From contig JAHLKG010000004.1 in the NCBI GenBank assembly GCA_025526995.1, positions 248,001-312,000 on the forward strand: 64,000 nucleotides of DNA, read 5' to 3'. Of this stretch, positions 23,779 to 36,228 are shown piece after piece. Each line of letters opens with the position of its first letter. The first letter of the stretch is position 1. The DNA comes from Powellomyces hirtus. Its lineage: Eukaryota > Chytridiomycota > Chytridiomycetes > Spizellomycetales > Powellomycetaceae. The notes beneath the pieces are model-generated. The model did no database searches. It saw only the letters and a list, made by a program, of their open reading frames with translations, and was not told where the DNA came from. Position numbers and translations under genes: made by a program.

Positions 23779-24787
23779 TCATAGCGACTCCCAACTATAT
23801 GAAGTTCACAGCCACCATTCCTACGTCACACACTTTGTTGGCACACTGCCGCAAGTTGCAAATGTGAGCCAATTGTCGTCAAACCCTGACAAGCATTACT
23901 GCGTAAAGTGCAGGGCGGCGTACACGCAAGCATTTGAGCAACCCCACGAGAACATTATTGAGACGAAGTAGTATGTTTGTAAGACGGTTTGATTATGAAT
24001 ATTACAAGTTACAAGGGTATGGAGATTATCTAAGACTAACAGTCCCCTCTGCGTTCACGTCTTTTCCGAAGAAGAGACGGAGTCTGGGCTTGGGACCAGA
24101 ACAGCCGCATTAGACCGGAGATATCATGTTAGTCCATGTATTTAATCGCTGAACAAGAAAGAGAAAAGCAAAAGCGATAACAAACCAAGACCAGGCCCCC
24201 GCGCGTTCCTGCCCAATGTCGGAAACCTTGCTAAAGCGAAAACCGAAGAATGAGAAGCGAAGAAGGCAAAGGCGAGAACAGTACCGAGTTGTCCGTAACT
24301 CTCGCAGGCTTGTCCTACTCGGGTCGGACCAAGCACCGCCCTATAAGGAACAAAGCAAGTCAGGTATCCGAATAGAGAAGGAACGCAATGAAAGTGAAGC
24401 ACACAACAAAAACGATGAAAGGGAAGAAACAACAAACAAGCAGGGGAGAGTCGCCTTCCCGTATATGAGCGCGAGCGCGGAGATGGCCTCCCAGGACTCC
24501 TCGACGGTATACCGCCGAGTAACATGTCCCAGTTTCCTCCCACCGAACGCGGTGTCTGAGGCCTATGCGTCTAACAAGCTACTGATGGTAGCGCTGGCTG
24601 CTCCCAACAATCTCCTGCTCCCTTTGGCCGGCAAGTCAAACTCACCGACCGCCGGTTGGCGCTCACAACTCTACTGAGATAGCCTGCAGCTTTCAACCAA
24701 AGGGGGCAAGCCCTCAATGGATCCAGCTGAGACCATAACAGCGGAAGGACCTCTTTGGGACGAGTGAAGGAATCGATGCTCACCGGG

Positions 24788-24876
24788 GGAACGGAAGTGA
24801 AGATAAAGGAACGGAAGCGAAGACAAGAGAAGCGAAGACAAGGGAAGCGAAGACAAGGGAAGTGAAACAAGGGAAG
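24788..24876. repeat. Purine-rich minisatellite, 15-bp unit
   Basis: Repeats of about GGAAGCGAAGACAAG occur three to four times head to tail, flanked by diverged copies (GGAACGGAAGTGAAG, GGAAGTGAAACAAG). Almost pure purine on the plus strand. Confidence 0.8.
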
Positions 24877-25594
24877 GGCCCTAAGCGTGAGGGTGTCGAG
24901 GGCAGGAACTGGTGCGGGATATGGAGAAAAGAGCTGGGGCCGGGCGAGCGGACGCTGGGCTTTTATAGAAAAACGGGACTGAATGGCGAATGAGGGCGTT
25001 TGGGTGCGTTTTGGGGCGATTTTCTATGTGAAATGGGTCGATTGCGTGCTTTCCCAATCTGGAATGGGTGGCGGAAGATGGAAGGTCATGCGTGGGGCGA
25101 TGAGATGATTGTTAATAGTCCACGGCATTCTTTATTAACTAGAGATAAGGCAAAAGATGGCATGTGTGCAGTGCGCAGCAGAAAAACGGGGGAGTATTAA
25201 TTAGTTGGAAGGAACGCATGGCCATCAGACGCGTGGGACAGCAGAGAAGACGCAGCAAGCGAGTCGCACGGGGGAAAGTTAACACTGACGTTCTATGACA
25301 ACGAGACCCGAGAACGTGGGGCGCGACGCGCGTTTATGGCAACTGCAAAGCGGTAGAGACGCGTGTCTGAAGTCGAGAACTTCCCCTTGCTGGTTGGCCG
25401 CATGGGACCATGCGTGCAGAGAGTGGGAGGGCAGGACTTCGGCGCAAAATGTTGGGGTCTGTGGGAGTGTCGCAATGCCCCCGCCGTTTTCCCTGGGGCC
25501 TGGCAGGAAAGTGCCTGAAAAGGACTATGTATGGTACTCAATTATGAGAAGCAAGAAGCATATTCGCGACTAAGAGTGTGCAAGAAGCTCCCAG

Positions 25595-25790
25595 CGTGAA
25601 AGCAAATGATATGTGTGTGGTGGTTTTTGGTGGCAAATGGGTGTATGCTGGTCAAAAAGAACGGGAGGTGGTGCGCTTTTTTCCCTAACGAAGGCGAGAA
25701 GGGTGTGCCAAAAGCCCCCAACTGTGAAGGTCGAATGATATGACGGGTGGTGGTTTCACTGGCAAACGTGTTCGTCAGAAAGTGCGGGCG
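25595..25790. repeat. Degenerate direct repeat, ~130-bp spacing
   Basis: Segments around 25600 and 25725 share GTGAAAG/GTGAAGG, then AATGATATG, GTGGTGGTTT and a GGCAAA block in the same order, with several mismatches. Likely an old tandem duplication. Confidence 0.5.
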
Positions 25791-25924
25791 AAAGCCCCGC
25801 AAACGCCTGAGAGCAGTACTCAAGGAACCCGAGAGGTCCCAGACTGCTATGCGCATGGTCGAGAAAATGCGAACGCAAATGAGAACAAGTGCGGGCGCAA
25901 CCCTACAAGCGCCTGAGAGCGCCT

Positions 25925-26065
25925 GAAAGCAGGGCTGGCGTACTCTGAATGCAACGGCTGGGCTCCTGGTCAAGAGAAAAGTTCAAGCGGGGCTGGGTTG
26001 CTGTGCGGACACAAGGTCTGCAAAATACGAAAGCAGGACTGGCGTATTGAAGTGCAACTGCTGTG
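25925..26065. repeat. Degenerate direct repeat, ~100-bp spacing
   Basis: GAAAGCAGGGCTGGCGTA near 25926 and GAAAGCAGGACTGGCGTA near 26028 are each followed by a TGAA/GTGCAAC-like stretch. GCGCCTGAGAGC/GCGCCTGAAAGC also repeats nearby at 25909-25932. Confidence 0.55.
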
Positions 26066-27290
26066 CTCAAGTTGGACAGTACCAGGAGCAGCTCTGCTGC
26101 GGTATTGGCTGAAAGGCACTGTGGGTGTGCCAGAAAGAAAGGACTGTAATTTTACTACATGGGGCGTGGGAACACGCGGTGTACCGACGTTTGCTCGACG
26201 TATATGTCCCTGCCATTTGAAACCAGTGTGTAGCGGGTTTTGGAAGAGCAATACTACTGTGCTGAGACCAGCCAAGTGTTCGCGGTCTCAATGATATCAA
26301 TTCATTGGCTTTCGTTCGATTGTCTTAATTTCTCCCCATGCAGTCCCACGCTGGTCATTCGCGAATGTCGCCATGCAAAGGTCCGAATTCGGTCTCATGC
26401 GTGGGCCCTGGTGGCAGTTCAACAAAGCACCGGGCTGAATGAAGGCTGCACATTTATCGGACTGGTTGGCGCGATCATGTATGTCCATAACGGTTCGTCC
26501 ATAGCTCAGAAAGGCCGTGATCGGCCGTTGCGTAAGCTGACATAACGTTGATGGAGGGGAGGGAGCGACGAAGCCTGCTTCTGATCCCAAAAGCTCTCTG
26601 TATGTGTATCCTGAGAAAAGAAAGGATCCAAAAGACAATGAATGCGCCTTGTGTGTAGCCGATTAGGCGGTCTCTGAGCTATTCCAGCAAACCGGGGCAG
26701 AAGTTGACTTTCTATTGACAGTATTGACGGCAAAATCCCGTTTTATTGAGCACAGCACACGCATTCTGGGTTTTTGCTGGAGGGACATGTGCACATAGGA
26801 CCCTGACCGTTTGCAAACTTCTCTCATTCGATTTGACTGCCGAGGTTGAACGTAAATTTCTGGGAAATGAATGTGCCTTAGAAAGTGACAGGTTCTGAGT
26901 CAAACGCTTTGGTAATCATCTAACGTCAGCATGATCGACCTAGACGCGGTATGAGCCAAAGGTTGGAGTCATGTGACACCAAACCTCAATGGACACTTAC
27001 CATGCAAGTGCCACGAACATAAAGAAATCCTCTCGCCTTCCTCAATATCCAAATACCATCAATCTGACGCTGCGTCATCATAGAAGAGACCTTGCGAACA
27101 AGAACATCCACAATTTATGACAATTCATTCACTTTGTACAGTGTGGCGCAGAAAAACACGTGCTTTGTGGTACCTAACCTCGAAGAACCACGCACATTTC
27201 GTTACAGTGAACCCAAAAAGAAGCCCTCGAGCATGCTACCTAATACAACACATTCTTGCGAGTTTAGATGTTTCCTTTCGCAATTTGGAT

Positions 27291-27428
27291 AACTTTTGAC
27301 TGAGTAACAAGCATAAACGCGATTCCTACGCGAGGATGGTATCTGAGCTGGTGCGGAAGAGGGAGGAATGGGCAGAGTGCGCGAACGCGTAGGAATCGTG
27401 TTTTTACTTGCCATTCAGTCAAAAGTGA
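27291..27428. mobile_element. Small TIR element (MITE-like), ~138 bp
   Basis: Imperfect terminal inverted repeats of about 42 bp: the left end begins ACTTTTGACTGA and finishes CGATTCCTACGCG (27332). The right end begins CGCGTAGGAATCG (27386) and finishes TCAGTCAAAAGT (about 27427). The 50-bp interior is non-coding. No transposase and no clear target-site duplication were seen, so a simple hairpin is the alternative reading. Confidence 0.5.
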
Positions 27429-27702
27429 TTGGATTTGCATAAAAAAGTTAATATATATGCTCGCGCGGGTCTGTTATATGATGTGGTGGCATTAGTGTGT
27501 TGATATCTTGGTATCTGGGAACGAAATGTCATCACATGCATGTACGGTCAAGAAAAAACGTTAACCTTCACCATTGGGTCAAGAGTGATTGGATTTGCAT
27601 AAAAAGTTGATGTTCTTGCTTGCGCGGTCTGTTCTATGCTGGTGTAGCGTTGGATTGGTGGTATTGTGAATTGAGGAACGAAATGTACAACAAGATGCAT
27701 GT
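27410..27702. repeat. Diverged direct repeat, ~120-bp units about 165 bp apart
   Basis: GTCAAAAGTGATTGGATTTG at about 27418 and GTCAAGAGTGATTGGATTTG at about 27579 start two copies. Both go on through CATAAAAA-AGTT, CTTGC/CTCGC GCGGTCTGTT, and end with GGAACGAAATGT then GATGCATGT/CATGCATGT. The first copy overlaps the right end of the TIR element. Confidence 0.75.
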
Positions 27703-29353
27703 AGCACAGGAATGTTCGTTGAGCTGTGGGTGTGCACTTGACACGAGTACCAGGATCTTGCTTGATAAGGCGGCCTAATTGTCGGTCGGATTGTAGCTTG
27801 AATTGAGGTTTGCGGGTCCTGCCGCTTGCGATTTTTGCTGTCTTTCGCGAAAGGTGGAGCTTCCACACCTCTTGCAACGCAAAACATCTAGTTTCTGTTG
27901 AGCTCCTGTCAATGCTCACCGTCCCACCAATTGCTGCAGGGCCGCTAATTCGTGAAACATGCCTGTGCGAGACTTATGACATCTTCAAGGAATAGCAAAC
28001 AGCAAATAGCAATAGGTCATTGTGAACGGGTGTCGGCAAATGTCTCCAACCCGTAGTTTTGGAGGCAAAAAGTGATGTGCACAATGCACCGCTCTGATGA
28101 GTGGCGAATGATGCTAGGCCTATGGACCTGTAAAGGGGAATGCAATCTGCGCTCATGACTATAGAACCACCGAGGTCATCGCTAAACCAATATGCTACTG
28201 CTGGTGCCGCCCCTGTCAACCGGAGTTTGGCCGAGCTGTGCAGTCCGATGGCTTCTCTGCCTACTCTGTGGCCTGGGTCTGATACACACGACCGCGACAG
28301 GTTGGCCGTAGATCACAGAATCGTTGTTCCCCACGAGTGCATCGAAGAGACGAGCGTTCCGACATGTAACTTGGTATTAATATATAACCTATTGTCAAAT
28401 GCTATTGGTTCCGTCCGTGCTGCGCACAGCATTCCTCATGGAACGGGTCTTGATATGACAGCGCGGGTTTGTAGAGCGTCGCCAGACTCAACCACTTCCC
28501 TCACCGGTGCAATGCGGCGACAACTGACCCTCGCTCTGCACTCTCATGTTTAGGTATTGCTTTTTTGTGGAGATCAGATCATTAACCAGGGGCCCGTGGT
28601 ATTTGTTGCCGCTGAAGCGTGGGCAGTGATGGGCGGACAATCCCTGCCTTCCTTTTACATGATATGTCCTGGCCGGCGGTTGCTATCGTTGCAGGTACAT
28701 GTGCACGCTGACGGCAGTGGTGCCAAGAACTGGACGGCATTCATTCGTGTTATGCGACTTTGGAAGATCCCAAATGTAGGTTTCCACGCGATTTCGATCA
28801 ATTTTTGGGGGTCGCGTGTCACCTTGTCATTTGCTGCTGTCAATAATGATGATGTGATGATCTTCTTGTTTAGACAAAAGGGTTTGTCATGCGCATGTTG
28901 TTGGGCTGTTGGTACTTTTGTTTCCGCGGGAGTGCGAGCGGACTTTGGCCTTCCTTCCTTCATTCATTCATTCCTTTTTTCTCGCAGCCGATCGGGCCGA
29001 ACCTATGTAATCAAGAATCTTTTACGCATCATCCCCTCATCCATCATCCCATGTATCGATACCTTTTTACTGTCGCAATAATCCCGCGTATAGGTTCCAA
29101 ATTGGGAACATTCTTGGCTGTCAAATTCGCCTACGCGTGAGAAAGAAACGAAAGAAGGCTTTTCGCGAACTTGCCACTCGCAGGCAGCTTTTGTTCGCTT
29201 CCCCCCACTTTGCCATACTCCGATCCGAGTAGGTTTTGCGTAGCGGCCTTGGCTGACACTTAAAAGTCTTATACACGCGGGTCCGACGATCCGCGTTACC
29301 CCTTACTTGCCCACGCCAAGCCATTATTGCTCGACCACCGTTTGCAAACACAA

Positions 29354-32272
29354 ATGTCAACCCACTATCCGGCGCCGTCAGAGCCGTCAAGTGGCTCGTC
29401 GGGCCACCCTCCTTCGCGAAAGCCGTCGCAACACTCGCCCTCTTCCTCTCCACAAGTCCGGCCGGGCTCGGCTCCGTCGCTTCGACCCGTGTCAGTCGCC
29501 AAGGCAGACTCGCATCACAAACAAGACGATTCTCGCGACCCACCCGCTCACCTGCAGTCAGCGTCTTCCTTCTCAGTCGACATCTACAATGGCCAGCCTA
29601 AACGGACGCGTGCGTCAAAAGCTTGCGATACATGTCGTAGAAAACGAACAAAATGCTCCGGTGATCTTCCATGCTCCGGTTGCCATGCATTTGGCTTCCA
29701 TTGCCATTATTCTGAGACTACCAAGCGGAGAGGTCCCGTCAGGAAAAATACCATCAAAACCCTTGAGAGCAGGCTGAAGATGATGGAATCACTGCTGGCT
29801 TCGGGATCTGAAGGTGACGACGCGGCGAGTGGAGATTCCATGGAGGTCGAAGGGCGCCCTGGTTCCAAGCCGCGTGCAAGAGCAGTACGGCCCCGAGATG
29901 AATCGAACGATGCCCGTCCGGGAGCAAAGAAACACAAAACGGACAACACGGGCAACCTGCTTGTCACAGACGCAGGAGGCAGCTTTGTTCTGTATCACGG
30001 ACGATGTAGGTGGAAGTGTCTGAGACGCATCTTATTCTTCTCTGTCTCCTGTTTGATCTCAGGCTAAATTCTTGCTTTGCAATGTCGATAGCCTCTTGGT
30101 CTGTGATCCAGTCGCCACGATATAAAGATGGCGTGTTGACTCTTCCGTTCAAGATCCCGTCTGAAGTCGTGGATCCCGCTTCTCCGAACCATCTCTCGGC
30201 ACTCCGACAGGTGCTGCCGTTTACGCACGAGCAGATTATGTTTCTGGCAACCACGTACTTCCAGGTCATTCACCCTTACTTGCCTATCGTGGACCGTGCC
30301 ATTTTCTTTCGGACACTTGCAGAAGGGCCGGATTCACATCCCTTTCGTGCTTTGCTATACGCGATGCTGATTGTATCATCTCAGCATGTTCAGCAATTTG
30401 AAGTCCTCCCTGACGCTGTGGATGACATGGCCGAAAAGCTCCATGAAGTCTTGATTGGATACGAGGCGCCGCACGTGTGGATTGCGCAAGCTATCGTTTT
30501 GTTGTCTCTCACAGGCAATCTCATGGGAGCCAAAGCGTACAAACCCATCATCACTAGCAAATGGAGACTGATTGGTCTCAGCGTCCGCTGCGCGCAGGAG
30601 ATGGGTCTGCATCGCGATCTGCAACATATCAATCGGCCTGCTCGTCACAATGACCCTGCTGCAACAGAAGAGAACAGGAGGAGGACATGGTTTGGTACTT
30701 ACATCATGGACAGATGCATAAGCATGGTGACGGGGAGACCATGTATGATACATGATGACGATTGGTAAGTTTTCGATGCTTTTGGCTTCTTTTCTTCAAT
30801 TATCGTATCTCCATGTGCCTCATACTCGTCATTTATGCATCAGGGATACTCCACTTCCCCAGGGCTTTTCTGACTTGGATGGAGAGCGGGCTGATCTCGA
30901 GTACCTTATCAAATACATCGAGCTATGTGAAATCATGGGCTTTGTGCTAAAGTATGTCAATGCTGCCCGTGGGATATGGAAGAAAAACAAAACCAATAAG
31001 GCAGAAGGCGGGCTGGAGCTTGTGGTGGAGATTCAGTCAAAGCTCGACAAATGGCGCGACAGTTTGCCCCCTTCACTCGCGCTCGACCTTGGAACGAACG
31101 AATCGGGCAACGGATCACCCGCAGAGCGCAAGGAGCCTTGGACACGGCGCGAGTTATTGCACGCCACATGGCACGCTCTATTGTTGATCAGCAGACGGGC
31201 GTTGGTTGGTCAATACGACGCCGAATGTCGGCGGTCCAGTGCGGCGCTCGTAGAAATTCTGCAGACGTTGAACTACGCGCACGAGCTCCCAGGCATGTCC
31301 CTGCGAACTCTCGACATGGAGCTTCCAGGCGGCCGGGGCAGAGTCGCACCTCCCAAAAAGGCCGACTCACGCCAGATCAAACACTTTTTGTTTCCCAGCA
31401 CCGCCATTGCGTTCTTTACCGCTTGGGATGCTCTGTTGTGTGAGGTTCTCGCGGGCGACGACGCGGCATTGCAGCGCATGGATCGTCTGCATGCGCTTAT
31501 GGACGCGCTGGCCCATCAGCACCCGGCATTCCTGGCGAGTCTGGGCTTGATGGCGGACACCTTGGAAGCGAAAGGCATCGACTCTTCTCTTACGACGTGG
31601 GCGCATAATGCGCGCAGAGCGAGGGACATGTGGGGCAATGACACCCCTACTACGACGGGAGGAGACGATGACGATGATCCCGCTGCCCCGAGTCCCGTCG
31701 AACGCACAAATTGGATGGACTCTGCGAATTCGGCCGCGGGAGCACAGGCACAGTTTCAACCTGCCCTGGCCGGAGTGGTGGCGGGAAATGGTGGGGCACT
31801 CATGTGGAGCAGCCCATCGCCGTCATCCCTACCAAATAGCGCGCATCTTCCCGGCCCCCACCACGCCAACAGCACCAGCAGCGCGACCAGCAGCTCTTCA
31901 TCATTGCCGCCATCTTCAGCGCTGACTCCCGCCACCTATCCGGCGTCTCTCATCAACCAGCCACGCATGCTTCCACCATCGGGTGTACACGCGCCCGCGG
32001 AGGGCATTTTCACACACCACCCCACCGGCCCGCCACTCCCGCATCCGTCCTACCAGCATCCACTTTCGCACCAGCAACATCCCCAACCACCACCACCGCA
32101 TATCAACACGACTGCACAGTACCCGATCGGAGGCCCCGACGGCATAGCCTTTCCGCCCCTGCTCCAGCAACAACATCAGCAGCAACGCTCGCAAGGGGAA
32201 GAGGATTTTTTGACCGCCATGTTTGGGGATCTGGAGGATACGACGGTGTGGGACCTTATGGGTTTTGTTTGA
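29354..32272 (+). CDS. Zn2Cys6 fungal-specific transcription factor
   Basis: Large nuclear DNA-binding regulator. Exons 29354-30009, 30063-30764 and 30844-32272, about 928 aa. The Gal4-type cluster is at 91-117: C-x2-C-x6-C-x5-C-x2-C-x6-C (CDTCRRKRTKC, then CSGC), followed by a basic KRRGPVRK linker and a short heptad-like helix (TIKTLESRLKMMESLLA). The middle holds the fungal-trans domain (YFQVIHPYLPIVDRAIFF, WRLIGLSVRCAQEMGLHRDL, RRRTWFGTYIMDR, TGRPCMIHDDDW with DTPLPQ after splicing). The C-terminal 200 residues are Ser/Pro/His/Gln-rich, ending in an acidic-hydrophobic FLTAMFGDLEDTTVWDLM, a likely activation segment. The intron 1 donor (GTGGAAG at 30010, or GTAGGT at 30006) is not certain. 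Its targets are unknown; neighbours do not indicate a pathway. Confidence 0.93.
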
Positions 32273-33138
32273 AATAACAAGCGTCATTCCCATACGCTTG
32301 CCCCGAGTTTGTTCTAGGACGCGTGGCAACTGCCCATTACCCTCTCCCAGCTGTTTTTGAACGGACATTACTCTATACATACGGACTCTGCATATAATTA
32401 CATATACATCTATTGTGGCCATTTGCCTTACGCAGTGCCATCTTTTTGTCTTTGCACACCGTTGCCTTGTCGTCGAATCACAAATGGATGAGAGCGCAAT
32501 GTCATGCATAACGTTGTCGATCCAAAGCAAGTCGAAAATTTAACTTGGTAAGCAACCACGGAACAACCCATCGCACCTCGACCCACGGGACAACTCTTTA
32601 GACTATCAACTAGATTTTATCAATCAGATGAATTGTAAAAGACATGTTCAATCTATTAATTGCCGTTAATGCAACTCATCAAATAAATTGTTATAATGAA
32701 ATATTTGTTTTTCCAAACAACAATCAGCTCTCCTGTGTTGGTTTTCAATGTTGGAGAATTAGGCGGGTACGTGCCAAATGTACTTCCCAGTGGAATGGCC
32801 ATAATACAACCAGACTGTCTGTAAACGTTTCCTTCGTAGGTAGAGAAGTTGTCTAGGGTGTTGCAGAGGACAGTAATGAGTTTTTCAAGCATCGAACGAG
32901 GTATGTTGCACGATTCTTCACTTGGTGGCTTCATCACGCGTTTCTTCACATGCGATCGTAAATCAGGTCAAGGTTGTGAAGACGAGCGTTGATAGCGAAG
33001 TCCTTAATATTCCAATATTTGGCACCTGTTAATTACCAGATTCAGAAAAGTCTGGCAATATATCCGATCGAATGGCGAAATATTTGGTTGGAAAGGTAGA
33101 GATTACAAGTTGCGGGTGGGTCTTTCGAGCTTACAGAT
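32273..33138. other. Intergenic spacer
   Basis: AT-rich sequence downstream of the transcription factor; no gene supported. Confidence 0.5.
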
Positions 33139-33234
33139 CCTCCGGTGGCCTAGTGGTTAAGGCATTGTTCTTATATGAGAGATCCTTATATACAAGTTAT
33201 GCAATGATCGCGGGTTCAAACCCCGCCCGGAGCA
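33139..33234 (+). tRNA. tRNA, most likely Ile (anticodon UAU), with 23-nt intron
   Basis: Ends fold as CCTCCGG/CCGGAGC (first pair C-C mismatched, six good pairs), D arm GCC-TAGTGGTTAA-GGC (B-box-type A block) and T arm GCGGG-TTCAAAC-CCCGC. The anticodon loop is read as CTTATA + A with TAT at 33172-33174, and an intron 33176-33198 after position 37. Removing it gives a 73-nt tRNA with discriminator A and the CTTATAA loop typical of tRNA-Ile(UAU), which often carries introns. The anticodon stem is weak (31-39 mismatch). Lys(CUU) with a shifted stem is the alternative. Imperfect pairing leaves open a tRNA pseudogene. Confidence 0.75.
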
Positions 33235-33239
33235 CTCGA

Positions 33240-33247
33240 TTTTTTTT
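33240..33247 (+). terminator. RNA polymerase III T-run
   Basis: Run of eight T starting six bases after the tRNA discriminator base. Confidence 0.7.
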
Positions 33248-35045
33248 GTATTTTTCGGAAAGCCCCGGAGAGGTTCTTATCGATATTGTCCGATTTAATG
33301 CCTTCGACTTGCAATGTTTCTGACATGACATTGAGTTATTGGATGTGATCGACTGCTAACTCACTGAGACAGGCCACGGGAAAGCATTAGGATATCCATG
33401 CGACGTCCCACATGCATTGTATCCTCTGGCCACTGGGTGATTGTTGCACCTCGTGTTGGCTCAGCCATTTCTCCCCTTTCAGACCCCGGGCACAAGAAAC
33501 TGTCATTCAGCAGCGTCCTTCTCTGTACGGGACTCCCCAGTGGACGATGTCGCACATTGCCCGTCGAGTCCGGGCGCTGAATGCTATTTCGTGCTGCAGC
33601 GCTTTGCCGAACACGGTCCGAGTTTATATCACTGTACAATCCCCCTTGGAGTCAGTAGTTTCTGCCGTATGCGATGATTCGTTAACGTTTGGCTTAAGAT
33701 AAAGCGGACTATCTGAAACGTTTGTGCACAGGGCAGTGTGGTGGTGCAGAAAACAGTTCGGCCAAGAATAAAGAGGTGTTTCCTTGTAGCACCTCTGCTG
33801 GAGGTTACCGCAAACGATTTTTTAGTGGGGTGCGAGAGTCTGTTCCGTCAACTCGACCGCAAGTGTTGTCTGAACCTCTCCGCCTGTTGCTCGCATGCCT
33901 TCAGACAAACAATTCTCCGGACGACCTCCGCGCCCAAACCATGTCCCACTTTGCGTGCTGCCTCTTTTGCCTCTTTTGCCCGTTTTGCCGTGACGTGGAG
34001 ATAGGCGAGTGTAGGATAGCCTTCTGAATGTCGGAAGAAGGTCGAATTTTTGTTTTTCATTTTGTTTCTGTGAGTACGATGAGGGTGTTCCAGTGACTTG
34101 TCCCTCATGGAACAATAATGAGTGATCAATCGATGGTTTGTTTTTTCACACAAAAGTCGCGCCGCCCGCCTGCTTAGAATGACTGACTGAAGGGGGTTTT
34201 TTGTCGTTCGCCCGCCGCTCTCTTCTTCCGCCTTCCTTCTTCCCGTCCTTTCTCAAACTAAAAACCCCCCCACCTCGACGCTCATATAAAACCCCTCAAA
34301 AGATACATCCGGGTTACCTTCCGCTTCGCATCTCTCATACCTTGGTTGTGTCGTCTGTCGCACTTTTGTTGAACCCGCTTTTAGCCAGAAACTCCTCTTC
34401 GGTTTTGGTCGCCCAGCGTTCCATCGCCGTCTTTGCACTTCCAGCCACACAATCTTTCGCTGCATAAGGTTGTCCACTTTGGCGCCTTATCTTACGACCC
34501 TGGCTGGTTATTCCTTCCTCCTTGTCCTCCCGACGTTCGACGTCTGCATGTTGGACCCAGGCTGACCGGACAAAGTAGAGAAATCCTCGACCCGCAGAGA
34601 CACCTCGGACATTACACACTCCGGCATCTCTACCCACAAAAAAAAAAGCAAACTTCAAAATCATCTCCACATTCCCCAGAGTCGGTGAAGCTGCTCGCCC
34701 GCCGGTCCCTGCCTGCTGCACCTCCGTCTCCTCACTCTTGTCGTCGAACTCCGCTCGGCGATTTTTTAAACACCATACCCTCCAACCACCACTCACTCGG
34801 TCCTCGGAAAGAGACCGTCTGTTCACACTTGATGGGATAGATATCGCTCATCCCTTCCCCCAGCAACTCGGACCGCCTCGCTCCGTTTCCGTTTTTCCCT
34901 CTTCGCGGATCAACGAGTTCATCATTTCTGGCTGCCCTCCGACTCTACCTACTACACCAAACAAAGCTCCCTCAGACGGAGCAACAATCCGACACATTAG
35001 CCGCTCATTTCCGGTCAATCGACCCCTAAATTCAAAAGCACAGAA
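33248..35045. other. Intergenic region and 5' flank of the PRL phosphatase gene
   Basis: 1.8 kb with only chance frames. From about 34200 it is strongly pyrimidine-rich (CT tracts), with a TATA-like CATATAAAA near 34280, consistent with a long 5' UTR or promoter for the downstream phosphatase. Confidence 0.45.
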
Positions 35046-35909
35046 ATGGCAGCAAAACTCCAAGTGCAGGCAGGAGTTCGCCCTCAGAGGCAAGGCTCCG
35101 CGGCCAAGGACGGAGCAGTCCAGCGAATGCCCAATCCACCCGCTTTCGTCGAGTACAAGAACCTCCGCTTCCTCATCTTCGATGCGCCTTCGGATAGGAC
35201 GCTGGACTTGTACTTGAACGTAAGGAACTGCAATCAGAATCCTGATTGAGATTTTCACATGCTGACATCCTTTCTTGTTCTCCATGTTTCCTCCGATACA
35301 GGAACTCGACAAATATAATGTCACGGATGTGGTGCGAGTGTGCGACCCTACTTACGACAAGGAGACACTTGCCAAGAAGGGCATGACCGTCCACGTATGT
35401 TTGTCAATGTAACCTCCATGATTGTTGTGGAAGCACGTCTGACATCTTTCGGTCCCATCTTCCTCGTTTTCATCGAATAGGACTGGCCATTCCCTGATGG
35501 TGACCCGCCGCCGAACCACGTTGTGGCCGAGTTCCTCAACCTGGTCAATGCGAGGTTTGGAAAACCAAAGACCGCCAAGTCTGCCTCGACCGAGCAGGTT
35601 GTCGAGCAAAAGTCGACCATTGGCGTTCACTGTGTTGCGGGACTTGGAAGGTGATTTTCAAAAACAGTCACGTACTCTCTTTGGCATCTGGAGCCTGATG
35701 CAACTCGACGCTCACCTTTATCTCTTCTTTACTCTGATAGAGCTCCAGTGCTAGTCACAATGGCACTCATCGAAGCCGGTCTTGCGCCGCTGGACGCAGT
35801 TATTTATGTCCGTGAGCGACGCCGCGGCGCCATCAATGCGCGTCAGCTCAAATACGTCGAGTCCTACAAGCGTCGCTCGCGCAGCGACAAGGGCTGCATC
35901 ATCTGCTAG
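35046..35909 (+). CDS. PTP4A: PRL-type (PTP4A) prenylated protein tyrosine phosphatase
   Basis: Four exons (35046-35219, 35302-35394, 35481-35650, 35741-35909), 201 aa. The signature HC-x5-R is HCVAGLGR with Cys140 and Arg146; splicing interrupts the Arg codon (AG|A). The WPD-loop region reads DWPFPDGDPPP (Asp95 likely general acid). The conserved NLRFLIFDAPSD and RGAINARQLKYVESY are PRL hallmarks. The C-terminus is basic (KRRSRSDKG) and ends CIIC, a CAAX box for farnesylation, placing it at endosomal or plasma membranes. Animal PRLs bind CNNM magnesium transporters; whether this one does is unknown. The N-terminal 25 residues are a Gln/Arg-rich extension. Confidence 0.95.
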
Positions 35910-36228
35910 ATGGTTCTGCGACAACAACGTGTATTATTATCCTTAGATGGCACAAAACCGGAAGCCAAGGGGTCTAATTTTGTCGCCTCGATTTGAGGGA
36001 ACTTTTTCTCCTCCATTCTGTTTCTTCCTTTCCTTTCATTCTTTTTCTTCTTTGTTTTTATGGTTATGAGGAAGGATTGGAAATCGCGAGTGCGTGCTCA
36101 TTCCCTCAAACCCCCTTGTAATGTTTACAAATTTGTTTGGTATCAATAGCGACAATGTGTAGAAACTATTCTGATTCATTTGGGTGTCATAATTATATAT
36201 GTGTGGTCCAGTGATTCTGTGAGTGTAT
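35910..36228. other. Convergent 3' spacer
   Basis: About 320 bp AT/T-rich sequence between PRL and RabGAP gene ends. Confidence 0.5.

Noticed and set aside
24142..24677. Overlapping frames on both strands near 24.2-24.7 kb
   Set aside because: Low-complexity, Arg/Glu- or Phe/Leu-rich sequence produced by purine/pyrimidine bias; no homologous pattern or splice continuation.
28557..29081. 174-codon plus-strand frame upstream of the transcription factor
   Set aside because: No domain pattern and no splice link to the factor; treated as promoter or UTR sequence.
31916..32530. 204-codon minus-strand frame
   Set aside because: Antisense to the low-complexity tail of the Zn2Cys6 factor.
34201..34840. 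Several frames on both strands in the pyrimidine-rich PRL upstream region
   Set aside because: Composition driven; no family resemblance.
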